From contig JAEYZD010000101.1 of the NCBI GenBank assembly GCA_023430725.1, positions 1 through 16,511 of the forward strand: a stretch of DNA of 16,511 nucleotides, in the 5' to 3' direction. The notes beneath the pieces are model-generated. The model made no database searches, was not told the origin of the DNA, and saw only the letters and a list, made by a program, of their open reading frames with translations. The DNA is from Bacteroidota bacterium (lineage in GTDB: Bacteria > Bacteroidota > Bacteroidia > Bacteroidales > VadinHA17). Below, in pieces: positions 1-7,649 of the stretch (its first letter is position 1; each line of letters starts with the position of its first letter). The translations under genes were made by a program, and so were the position numbers.

Positions 1-555
1 ACCGGATCCCAGATCGGTTACAATTATCCTGTTTCCGCCTGACCAGTGAGCTGAGAAGAGCCGGCCGCCGGTGATCACCATCGCCTCCGAGGCTGATCCG
101 ATCTCCAGCTTTCCTGACTTTTCAATCTTTTCCAGATCGATAACGGTGATCTCATCATCAGACAGGCTGCTGACATAACCGCTGTTGCCCTCAATAACCA
201 TCTGTCTGGGAGAACTTAACCCGGTGACAGTGCCAAGACTAACCATCGTACGCAGATCAACAGCCTCAATTGTTCCCGAGTTGTTCACTACGATGAATCC
301 CCTGTGGCCGTCAACCGCCATGAAGGATGGAATATCCCCCAGAGCCCTGCTGTTCTCCGCACCGAACAGGTCATTGTAAATCTGCCCTGATTCAGTGCTG
401 TAAAACGAAACCGTACCGTTACCGGCATTGAAGTTTCCTTCATTCAGCAGGAATATGCCCTCTCCCTCAGGGAATCGCGCCGGATTTTCAACCGGTTCAC
501 AGGATATCTGAATGGCTAAGGCAAGAATAAGGGGAATGTTAATCAGGTGTTTCAT
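1..555 (-). CDS. btuG: BtuG-like YncE/DUF5074-type beta-propeller lipoprotein, 3' end outside window
   Basis: This reading frame is open from an ATG at 555 to the window edge, giving 185 codons with no stop. The N-terminus is a lipoprotein signal peptide: a short basic start, a hydrophobic run, and the lipobox I-S-C with the lipidated Cys at residue 19, then E-P. The segment beginning GIFLLNEGNFNAGNGTVSFY (residues about 30-49) and the repeated blade-like strands that follow (for example SLGTVTGLSSPRQMVIEG) are typical of Bacteroidota YncE/DUF5074 propellers. In this phylum, such lipoproteins (BtuG) sit on the cell surface, bind cobalamin with very high affinity and pass it to BtuB. The start overlaps the last 17 bases of the upstream receptor gene, which suggests translational coupling, and the pair lies behind a cobalamin riboswitch. 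The name is inferred from this context; a different propeller lipoprotein is possible. The rest of the propeller is not visible. Confidence 0.8.
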   Translation of the reverse strand, partial: MKHLINIPLILALAIQISCEPVENPARFPEGEGIFLLNEGNFNAGNGTVSFYSTESGQIYNDLFGAENSRALGDIPSFMAVDGHRGFIVVNNSGTIEAVDLRTMVSLGTVTGLSSPRQMVIEGNSGYVSSLSDDEITVIDLEKIEKSGKLEIGSASEAMVITGGRLFSAHWSGGNRIIVTDLGSG

Positions 556-2533
556 CTTTTTTCTGTTTTTCTGACCAGGTCAGTGTTAGTTTTATTTTGA
601 ATGTTCTGAGTGGCATCGGGTAGTTTCTCACGCTCTCGGTGGCTAATCCGGGGATATTGCTCACAGCCATCTCTGCTCTCCACCGTGCTGAACCTGTACT
701 GAAAGCTGCTGCAGTGTAAGCATCAGTCATCAGGGAGCCTGGCAGCCATTCGCTGTTATCGGATGTTGTAAAGCGTCTGCTCTCCCATGCTGCGGTCATG
801 CCGGCCGTGAACCACTTCTTTCCGGCTGACAGGTTCAGGTTTGCATGATGCAGCGGCGCATAGACGAGCTGACGGCCAACTGACCTGTCGTTGGCAACTT
901 CAGTCGCAGCGACTACCGAGCGGGTGAAAGAATAATTGAATACTCCGCGGAGGGTCCAGTTGTAGATTGACAGATCCCTTCCAGCCCGGGCTTCAGCTCC
1001 GGCTATGTTAACATCCCTCACATTCTCCGCCTGCCACAGTCCCGACTGTCCGGGTACCCACTGTATCAGATCATTCACGTGTGAAGCATGAAGTGTAAGA
1101 TCGAAATTTCCCCGGGTTCCCGAAGGCAATACCCTCAGGAAAGACCATGAAACTTCCCCTCCGGCGGAGTTTTCGGGGACCAGGTCCGGATTGCCTCCGG
1201 GGATCCAGTAGAGATCATTGAGGCATGGCAGCCTGGAGTTGCGGCTCAGGCTCGCTTTCAGAAGGTGTTCACCGCTGGGGGTCATAAGCCAGGATGCACC
1301 TGCCGTGAACTCCGGTGAGACCTTCATGTCGGTTATCACGTTCTTCCTGACCTGCAGAAGGAGATTGATCCTCGGCAGCGGATTTGACCTGCCTGCCACT
1401 GAGAATGAGAGCAGGTTACGCTTCTCTGCTCCGTCATAGCTCATTGTCACGGCTCTCTCGTAGCTGTCACCGGCCCGAAACTCCAGCGAGGTGTTCCGGG
1501 CAACCCTCACAGCGATCTTCGTTCTTATCATTGCGGATGAAGAGCTGTTGTCACCGTTGTATGAAGGTTCCATGTGGTAATACCTGTTGACATCATGCTG
1601 CCCTCCGGCAGTTAAATCAAACGACAGCCTGCCATGTTCAGTTGAATAATTCACCACACCCCTGTACGATCTGTCGGTCTGCCTCTCACTGAAATCCTGC
1701 TGCACTGTTGTCACCGGCCCCGGGAGCTGTCGATCCGCGTCGTTGAACCAAAGATGCATGCTGATCCTGGAATTGTCTGTCCTGTAAAACACATCACATG
1801 TAAAGCCATTGACGGAGGAGGCCGCATTGGTTCTTCTCATACGCATCTCTCCACCGGGTGCATCACGGTTGATGAAGACATAATCGTTACGTGCCCTGTT
1901 TGCCCATGCGCCGACCCTGAAAGAGACATTGTCCCCTCCCAGCGAAACCGATGCCGCTGAGCCATAATCGCCGTAACTCCCTGCACTCACACTCAACGTG
2001 GCCTCCGGTCCTGTTCCGTAGAGAGGCTCACCCGCCAGTTCGATCTTGCCTCCCAGGTATCCGGAGAGGTCACTCAGATCAGAACCGCCAGCAGTGATCT
2101 GGACGGATGTTGACGCCGCAACCGGAATAACCGTGAAGTCACTGTAGCCGTTGCCCGGAGTGTTGACCGGCATTCCGTTCCAGGTGACAAGAGTATGGCT
2201 TCCGGAAAGTCCCCTGACAGACACCGAGGCAAGACCGTGATTACCGTAACGCTTGACATAAAGCAGGCTAGATGATTGAAGAAGTGCGGCCAGGTCATCA
2301 CCCTTTCGTCGTGAGACAAGATCAGGGTCAACAGTCACTACCGAATACGGGGTCAACCGTGCTGCCGCCCGGGCAGTGACTGTGACGGCAGATATGCTTA
2401 CCGTATCTTCGGTGAAGTTGTCCTGCGCCCGTGATCTGACAGGAACAAGCAGAAGCAGAGAGACTGCAACCGCTGAAAGCGGCAGGCGTCTCAATGACGC
2501 AGGGATGATATAGGCTGATGACCTCTTTAGCAT
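539..2533 (-). CDS. btuB: BtuB-like TonB-dependent outer-membrane cobalamin receptor
   Basis: This gene encodes a 664-residue TonB-dependent receptor, predicted to import vitamin B12 or related corrinoids across the outer membrane. From the ATG at 2533 there is a signal peptide (hydrophobic stretch about residues 17-32, likely cleavage after RSRA at 36) and then a short TonB-box-like segment (TVSISAVTVTA, about 44-54). The plug domain is at about 60-170, with VSVRGLSG, VTWNGMPVN and GYLGGKIEL. The rest is a long beta-barrel rich in alternating aromatic strands. It lacks the N-terminal carboxypeptidase-regulatory domain of SusC proteins, as expected for a BtuB-type receptor. I chose the ATG at 2533 because an upstream in-frame GTG at 2602 would translate the B12 box of the riboswitch and displace the signal peptide. 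An AAGGAG lies about 18 bases before the ATG, too far to be a convincing ribosome site. Substrate assignment rests mainly on the riboswitch and the BtuG-like neighbour. Confidence 0.88.
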   Translation of the reverse strand: MLKRSSAYIIPASLRRLPLSAVAVSLLLLVPVRSRAQDNFTEDTVSISAVTVTARAAARLTPYSVVTVDPDLVSRRKGDDLAALLQSSSLLYVKRYGNHGLASVSVRGLSGSHTLVTWNGMPVNTPGNGYSDFTVIPVAASTSVQITAGGSDLSDLSGYLGGKIELAGEPLYGTGPEATLSVSAGSYGDYGSAASVSLGGDNVSFRVGAWANRARNDYVFINRDAPGGEMRMRRTNAASSVNGFTCDVFYRTDNSRISMHLWFNDADRQLPGPVTTVQQDFSERQTDRSYRGVVNYSTEHGRLSFDLTAGGQHDVNRYYHMEPSYNGDNSSSSAMIRTKIAVRVARNTSLEFRAGDSYERAVTMSYDGAEKRNLLSFSVAGRSNPLPRINLLLQVRKNVITDMKVSPEFTAGASWLMTPSGEHLLKASLSRNSRLPCLNDLYWIPGGNPDLVPENSAGGEVSWSFLRVLPSGTRGNFDLTLHASHVNDLIQWVPGQSGLWQAENVRDVNIAGAEARAGRDLSIYNWTLRGVFNYSFTRSVVAATEVANDRSVGRQLVYAPLHHANLNLSAGKKWFTAGMTAAWESRRFTTSDNSEWLPGSLMTDAYTAAAFSTGSARWRAEMAVSNIPGLATESVRNYPMPLRTFKIKLTLTWSEKQKKDETPD

Positions 2534-2569
2534 GACTTTTGTTCCCGAAAGCTCCTTCAACAGGATACC

Positions 2570-2753
2570 TTCTGGCAGGTCTTCTGACTCATCCCTACTC
2601 ACCGGGCCTTCCCGTCCGCCAATCGGCGAACAGTGGCGGGAATTCCGGAAGTAATGATCCGCCTTGCGGCGGAACGGGCTTCACAGCAGCGGGTACTGTC
2701 CCTGATTCTCACAGGGTTCCCTTTTCACTGCCGAAATACCGGCAGCACCAGAA
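2570..2753 (-). promoter_or_regulatory. Cobalamin (B12) riboswitch upstream of btuB
   Basis: Read on the minus strand, the leader carries the landmarks of the cobalamin riboswitch class in order. They are GGTGC (2749-2745), AAAAGGGAA, the CCGCTGCTGTGA core (2692-2681), a GCAA-capped CCGCC/GGCGG hairpin (2672-2659), GCCACTG (2637-2631), GGGAAGGC (2613-2606), and the B12 box AGTCAGAAGACCTGCC (2589-2574). The ends close: TTCTGG (2753-2748) can pair with CCAGAA (2575-2570). Only 36 bases separate the aptamer from the btuB ATG, and I see no hairpin followed by a U-run there, so control of translation initiation is more likely than termination. Adenosylcobalamin or another corrinoid is expected to repress btuB and the coupled lipoprotein gene. 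The ligand subtype cannot be told from this reading. Confidence 0.95.
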
Positions 2754-2758
2754 TAAGA

Positions 2759-2766
2759 CAAAGGTA
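2759..2766 (-). promoter_or_regulatory. Putative -7 box of the btuB-riboswitch promoter
   Basis: TACCTTTG on the minus strand matches the Bacteroidota -7 consensus TAnnTTTG exactly. It would place transcription start within a few bases of the first riboswitch pair at 2753, which is where it should be. No clear TTTG or TTG sits 19-21 bases upstream, and that region is instead occupied by an inverted repeat, so the promoter may be weak or depend on an activator. Confidence 0.6.
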
Positions 2767-2771
2767 ACAAT

Positions 2772-2788
2772 AGGGAGTGATACTCCCT
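2772..2788 (-). repeat. 7-bp inverted repeat between GH92 gene and btuB promoter
   Basis: Perfect arms AGGGAGT (2772-2778) and ACTCCCT (2782-2788) flank a 3-base loop. It lies 5 bases upstream of the putative btuB -7 box and 34 bases past the GH92 stop. It could be the hairpin of a terminator for the GH92 operon, although the sequence after it (ATTGTTACC) has no U-run, or an operator in the promoter spacer. The two readings cannot be separated from sequence alone. Confidence 0.45.
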
Positions 2789-2790
2789 CA

Positions 2791-2802
2791 TGATAATTAT
2801 CA
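2791..2802. repeat. 12-bp perfect palindrome TGATAATTATCA upstream of btuB
   Basis: The sequence is its own reverse complement and is embedded in a larger imperfect symmetry (CTCA at 2787-2790, TGAG at 2807-2810). Its half-site resembles the GATAAT unit of Fur boxes, but without the usual 7-1-7 spacing. It may be a protein-binding site upstream of the btuB promoter; no regulator can be named. Confidence 0.35.
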
Positions 2803-2822
2803 ACAATGAGATAACAGGCTGA

Positions 2823-5015
2823 TTATTTCATCACGAACCTGAGCTCCCCGCCAGCCATAACCTCCTCATATGTTATATAGTTACGGTCAAGCTTCACACC
2901 GTTGAGAAACAGCGAAGAAACATTGGTCGCAGTGTGGGTGTTGCCTTCCGCAACGACTGTGAACTGCTTCCCTCCGGGCAGTGTCACCGAAGCTTTGTCA
3001 AGAACGGGACTTCCAATTATGAAACGGCCGTCAGCCGGATTTACCGGATAGAAACCCATTGCGGAAAATACATACCAGGCCGACATCTGGCCACAGTCTT
3101 CATTTCCGCAGATGCCATCCACTGCGTCAGTGTACATCTCATCCATTATCCTGCGCACCATCGATTCGGTCCTGTCCGGGGCTCCTGCCATAGTGAAGAG
3201 GTATGCTATATGATGTGACGGCTCATTTCCGTGGGCATACTGGCCGATCAGTCCGCTGATGTCTGGCGAGCGGTTTTCTCCCCTGACCTCTTCATTAACT
3301 GTAAATAGAGAGTCAAGCCTCCGGAGAAAAACATCCCTTCCTCCGAAAAGTGATATAAGTCCGTCAACATCGTGCGGTGCGAGCCATGAGTACTGCCAGC
3401 CGTTTCCCTCAGTGAAGTCCGAGCGTGTATGATGCGAGTAAAGCGGGTCATAATCAGGCCTCCAGCTTCCGTCACTCATCCTGCCTCTTACGAAAAGAAT
3501 GGTTGTGTCAAACAGGTTGCGGTAGTTCCGTGACCTCTCCAGGAACTGCATAGCCAGATCCTGCCTGCCTATGTCTGATGCCATCTGCGAGATACACCAG
3601 TCATCAATGCAGTACTCCATCGTCTTTGCCACCGACTCATTCTCCAGTTCGGAGGGGATGTACCCGAATTTGCGGTAATGATCCAGCCCCCGAAAGTCCA
3701 GGGAGGCCGAATGTACTGCAGCGTCAAGGGCTGCCGCATAATCAAAACCGGTGAATTTCTTGTGTACGGCATCGGCTATCACAGGAACGGCGTGGTACCC
3801 TATCATGCAGTTGGTCTCATTGCCTGCGAGCGACCAGACCGGCAGCTTTCCCTGCTGCTCCCTGATTTTGAGCATTGTATTGATGAAGTCAGGCACCATC
3901 TCCGGGACTGTAATGGTGAACAGCGGGTGTGCGGCACGGTATGTATCCCATAGTGAGAAGACGGTATAATTCGTGAAGCCTTCGGCATTATGTATTCCTC
4001 CGTCTGTCCCCCTGTACCTGCCGTCAGTGTCATTGTAGAGGTTCGGCGCTATCATGGTATGGTACAGCGCGGTGTAGAAAACCCGCAGAAGTGCTGAGTC
4101 GGATGATTCGGCCCTGATTACCTGAAGGCGTGTCTGCCATGCCAGACTGGCTGCAGCAGCCACCGCGTCAAAATCCCACCCGGTCATCTCCGCGGTAAGG
4201 TTACCCCTGGCACCTGCCTCATCCACAGAGGAGATGCCTGTACGGATAATAAGCTCCTCCCCTTTCTTCATCGTGAAGGAAAGGATGCAGGCAATATTAG
4301 GGCCCTCAGTATCAGTTGTACCGGTTGTGCTTCCGCCATTCAGCATTGTGACAGAAGCAGGCTCAGCTGAAAACTCCGATGAGAAATAAAGATACTGCTT
4401 CTCAGCCCAGCCGGCGGAGATACGCCTGCCGGTCAGTGCCCGGCCGTCCCATGCGAGCCTGCAGTCCACAGGCCTGTCCCAGTTGATTGCAAACCCAAGG
4501 TCAACCAGTACGCTCATTGTACCGTCAGTGACAGCAGTGTACCTCTGCACTCCGCAACGGGGCGTGGCTGTCAACTCGGCATCAACCCCGGATGAAAGGG
4601 CCACGGCATAATATCCAGGCCTGGCCTGCTCAGCCTCATGCGAAAAGAGAGTCCTGTTGAGCTTCGCCAGTGAGTATGTACTGTCAGGCAGAGATATGTT
4701 GAAGGGGTACATCGAAGGGAGAAACAGTATGTCACACAGATCGCCTATCCCTGTGCCGCTGAGGTGTGTGTGACTGAAGCCTGCAATGAGTGAGTCAGAA
4801 TAGTTGTACCCTGAACACCAGTCCCATCCGGAAGTACCGTTGTCAGGGCTGAGCTGCACCATCCCGAACGGGGTTGTCGCACCCGGGAAGACATGACCGT
4901 GGGCGGCCGTGCCAATGAAAGGATCAACAAAGAGTGTCACATCTTCCTGTGAGGGTGATGTGCATGACAGCACTGTCATCAGCACTGATGCAACAACCGG
5001 GAGGAACCTTTTCAT
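2823..5015 (-). CDS. GH92 family alpha-mannosidase lipoprotein
   Basis: This 730-residue protein belongs to glycoside hydrolase family 92, calcium-dependent exo-alpha-mannosidases that remove mannose from N-glycans or mannans. A signal peptide ends in the lipobox L-S-C (Cys18), so it is membrane-anchored, periplasmic or surface-exposed. The N-terminal beta-sandwich opens with FVDPFIGTAAHGHVFPGAT (29-47), followed by GFSHTHLSGTG (79-89). The (alpha/alpha)6 catalytic part has FSLWDTYRAAHPL (353-365), FTEGNGWQYSW (534-544), HGNEPSHH (595-602) and GNEDCGQMSAWY (637-648). By analogy with characterised GH92 enzymes, the Glu in TEGN (536) is the likely general acid and an Asp in the GNEDCGQ region (640) the likely base; all visible motifs look intact. 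The length is normal. The ATG starts 6 bases after the upstream lipoprotein stop, making it last in a LacI-type-regulated operon. The linkage preferred (alpha-1,2, -1,3 or -1,4) cannot be told from these motifs. Confidence 0.95.
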   Translation of the reverse strand: MKRFLPVVASVLMTVLSCTSPSQEDVTLFVDPFIGTAAHGHVFPGATTPFGMVQLSPDNGTSGWDWCSGYNYSDSLIAGFSHTHLSGTGIGDLCDILFLPSMYPFNISLPDSTYSLAKLNRTLFSHEAEQARPGYYAVALSSGVDAELTATPRCGVQRYTAVTDGTMSVLVDLGFAINWDRPVDCRLAWDGRALTGRRISAGWAEKQYLYFSSEFSAEPASVTMLNGGSTTGTTDTEGPNIACILSFTMKKGEELIIRTGISSVDEAGARGNLTAEMTGWDFDAVAAAASLAWQTRLQVIRAESSDSALLRVFYTALYHTMIAPNLYNDTDGRYRGTDGGIHNAEGFTNYTVFSLWDTYRAAHPLFTITVPEMVPDFINTMLKIREQQGKLPVWSLAGNETNCMIGYHAVPVIADAVHKKFTGFDYAAALDAAVHSASLDFRGLDHYRKFGYIPSELENESVAKTMEYCIDDWCISQMASDIGRQDLAMQFLERSRNYRNLFDTTILFVRGRMSDGSWRPDYDPLYSHHTRSDFTEGNGWQYSWLAPHDVDGLISLFGGRDVFLRRLDSLFTVNEEVRGENRSPDISGLIGQYAHGNEPSHHIAYLFTMAGAPDRTESMVRRIMDEMYTDAVDGICGNEDCGQMSAWYVFSAMGFYPVNPADGRFIIGSPVLDKASVTLPGGKQFTVVAEGNTHTATNVSSLFLNGVKLDRNYITYEEVMAGGELRFVMK

Positions 5016-5021
5016 ATTGGT

Positions 5022-7643
5022 TTATTTTCTTAGTTTCCTGAGTAACTGCTGGCCTGTTCCGATCCTGTATCCTTCCGATGCGAATATAACCTCTCCGGAT
5101 CCGTTGCAGTAAAGGACTACCGGCAAGGGTCGCTCCTGAGGGCTGTTCCCGTGAACCGACCTGAGCAAATTCAATCCGGGATCAGAAGCGAAAAGTGTGT
5201 TTGCGGGAGTGCCGGCAACAGATTCAGGATCAAATCCCTCCGGGGACCTTTCCGGATCAGTCAGGAATACAAACCACCCGTCCCATCTGTCAAACTCACT
5301 CTTAAGAACCGGCAGATCATTGAGGAGGTGGCGCGTGGGTTCCTTTCCGGGTTCAATCCACATCAGCACCACTCCGTTGCCGGATATTGAATCCAGCGGG
5401 ACCTTTGTGCCTGCCATGGATGTCAGGTTATGGTCAAGGCTTACTGAGAATCCTGTGATACTATCTTCAGGGAATTCAGGAATTGTGACTTTAACAGGCA
5501 ACGCTTCACCTGCATTCAGCTCCAGGAATGAGACCGAGACCAGTACATTGCCAGTTTCATCCCTGTTTCCTGCTGTGAGCATATAATTCCCGGGATCGAG
5601 AGGGATGCGGGCAGGCATATCACTGAGCTTCGTGCCGTATTCCCAGTCCATAGTTCTGAACCTTCCGTTCTCCAAATGTGCGAAAGTGAAATTGCCATGA
5701 TATTCAGGCTCAACAGCTCCTCCTTGAGGACCTTCATTCACGAAAGTTACATAACCAGGTGTATCTGAAGGCCTTGACTGCCCTGCAAACCACACGTCAT
5801 GCCATGCGCCTTCAAGATGGTACTGCGGTCTACCGGTACCCGGGGCCAGTCGTGACGGGATACCAATGCTTCGGCACAGTGCCACAAAGAATATATCCCT
5901 TGAGTGGCTGTCAGCCATCCTGAGCTTAAGAACCCCGGCAGGGACAAGAGGTGTCGCATAGTGGTTCTCTGTATCAGTGATCACAATTGAGGTGTCAATC
6001 CATTCCGAGGCAGCTGAAGGATCAGTCCGGAATGACTCCATCAGTTCCGCAGGGAGATCCTTGAAAGCTGTCCTGAAGGCTGAGAGCAGTTCGTTTGAGA
6101 TTCTGGGTGACAGCACATACCGGTCATAGAGCGAAGTATCCGTTCCGGGTGCCGGGGCAGGTGCATTCAGAAGGTGATCAGCCAGTATATCGGCCGGTGT
6201 GTCACGCAGGTCCTTTTCGGAAATGTTTTCAAGTATTCTTACAGCCAGTCCTGTTCTTTCCCCTGCATAACCTACAAACCCTGCCACGGCACTGAAATTA
6301 CCCATAGATGAGCGCAGAAGCCTTGTGACGGTTTCAGGCTGAAGACCTGCTGCACGTGCTATCTCATCCGCGATGATGTCACCCATCCAGGTATTTATGT
6401 ATGTCTGCCTGATACTGTCGCCTTTCCGGAGCTGCATGTTATTTCTCCGCACTAGATCCGGATCAACACCCGGATATGGTTCCTGAACTGGCGGCACAGG
6501 GAGGAAATCCTCGAAAGAGGCCTTTACTGGTCCCGTCTCAAGAATAACCTCGGCAACCGTATCTGATGGAGATGCAATGACAAAACCGGAGCGGTCACCG
6601 TCATCGGCCCATATGAGCAGGGTACCGAAGCCTGTGAGGAGACTGCACTCACCGTTGCTGTCGCATTCCAGCCTGGCAAGAGGATAGAACTCAGCATAGT
6701 TGTAAAGCATGTATGCGGCCATTGCTCCGGCAACCGGTTTGCCTGCGGAATCAGTCACCCTGACTTTCAGCTCTTTTGTTTCAGCATACCTTGCAAGGGT
6801 ATTTATCTCGGTAAAAAGCTTCTCTTTCCTTATGATCCTTTCATCTCCGCCATAAAACCCGAATGCCTTCGTATGAACCAGCATTGCCCTTCTGGCCTGT
6901 TCGGTAAACCATCCGCGGTCAGGCACCGGTTCGGGCTCGCATGCACCAAGGTAATGCCAATCACCGTCAATCCAGAATTCAACCCATGCATGATTGTCAT
7001 CCGTATGTGCCCAGCGAGGTGTATAGACCTGTCGTGCAGGAATGCAAACAGCCCTGAGGGCTGAGACAGTGAAAGTGGATTCCTCTCCACAGCGCCCCCG
7101 GGCCGAGAGCATCGTAGCCAGCGGCGAAGATGTGCGAGAATCGGCTGCCTGGTATGCGACCTTCTCATGACACCACCTGTTTACCTCCAGCGCGGCCTCC
7201 ATGGCGGCAAGACCCCGCACACGGTCCTTCAGTTCAGTGTAACAGACTGTCCTGAAATCATCCGGATTCTCATTGTTGACCCTCGGCGGAAGTACAAAAT
7301 TCAGGAAAATGTCGGCCGGGATTCCTTCACCCCACGGCAATTCGCTCCTTGCCCGTATAGCAGAAGAGGCATTGGCAACCAGGTAATCAGGCTCATAAAC
7401 GGCCAGATCGCTGAGCGGCATGTAGGCCAGCAGGAAGGTTACGGCCTCACGCAACGCCCTGTCACTGATTGTATCGGTCATGCCGAACAGGTCGTTGCGT
7501 GACGCACCGTGGATCTCAGACCTCGACCTGTAGTCGTCGGCTATTGCCTTTCGCAATGAGTTGTCATCAACAAGATGACTGCTGCTGCATGCAAGCAGCA
7601 CTGCCATGAGCAGGAGAGCCGGCAGCCTGATGATCCATGTCAT
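5022..7643 (-). CDS. Lipoprotein with transglutaminase/PNGase-like core and second TG-like domain
   Basis: This 873-residue lipoprotein (lipobox L-A-C, Cys19) has several parts. A helical region at about 30-135 precedes a transglutaminase-like core at about 140-240. The core has GRCGEES (Cys185), DNHAWVEFW (His218) and WHYLGACEPEP (229-239), resembling cytoplasmic peptide:N-glycanase motifs RCGEW, DHVW and CDPCE. An Ig/carboxypeptidase-regulatory-like domain follows at about 290-370 (VRVTDSAGKPVAGA), then a helical stretch at about 395-545. A second TG-like segment lies at about 570-620 (FFVALCRSIGIPSRL, GAWHDVWF), then another beta-domain. The C-terminal piece at about 755-873 looks thioredoxin-like but has no CXXC. 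In the first core, the position where the catalytic Asp is expected appears to be Gly233. The protein may cleave amide bonds on glycoproteins, or only bind them. It lies 6 bases from both neighbours, after a LacI-type regulator and before a GH92 mannosidase, which favours a glycoprotein role. Function is inferred. Confidence 0.8.
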   Translation of the reverse strand: MTWIIRLPALLLMAVLLACSSSHLVDDNSLRKAIADDYRSRSEIHGASRNDLFGMTDTISDRALREAVTFLLAYMPLSDLAVYEPDYLVANASSAIRARSELPWGEGIPADIFLNFVLPPRVNNENPDDFRTVCYTELKDRVRGLAAMEAALEVNRWCHEKVAYQAADSRTSSPLATMLSARGRCGEESTFTVSALRAVCIPARQVYTPRWAHTDDNHAWVEFWIDGDWHYLGACEPEPVPDRGWFTEQARRAMLVHTKAFGFYGGDERIIRKEKLFTEINTLARYAETKELKVRVTDSAGKPVAGAMAAYMLYNYAEFYPLARLECDSNGECSLLTGFGTLLIWADDGDRSGFVIASPSDTVAEVILETGPVKASFEDFLPVPPVQEPYPGVDPDLVRRNNMQLRKGDSIRQTYINTWMGDIIADEIARAAGLQPETVTRLLRSSMGNFSAVAGFVGYAGERTGLAVRILENISEKDLRDTPADILADHLLNAPAPAPGTDTSLYDRYVLSPRISNELLSAFRTAFKDLPAELMESFRTDPSAASEWIDTSIVITDTENHYATPLVPAGVLKLRMADSHSRDIFFVALCRSIGIPSRLAPGTGRPQYHLEGAWHDVWFAGQSRPSDTPGYVTFVNEGPQGGAVEPEYHGNFTFAHLENGRFRTMDWEYGTKLSDMPARIPLDPGNYMLTAGNRDETGNVLVSVSFLELNAGEALPVKVTIPEFPEDSITGFSVSLDHNLTSMAGTKVPLDSISGNGVVLMWIEPGKEPTRHLLNDLPVLKSEFDRWDGWFVFLTDPERSPEGFDPESVAGTPANTLFASDPGLNLLRSVHGNSPQERPLPVVLYCNGSGEVIFASEGYRIGTGQQLLRKLRK

Positions 7644-7649
7644 TAAAAT

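Noticed and set aside
2772..2788. A confident terminator call for the GH92 operon.
   Set aside because: The hairpin lacks a following U-run and overlaps the btuB promoter spacer, so I list it only as an inverted repeat.
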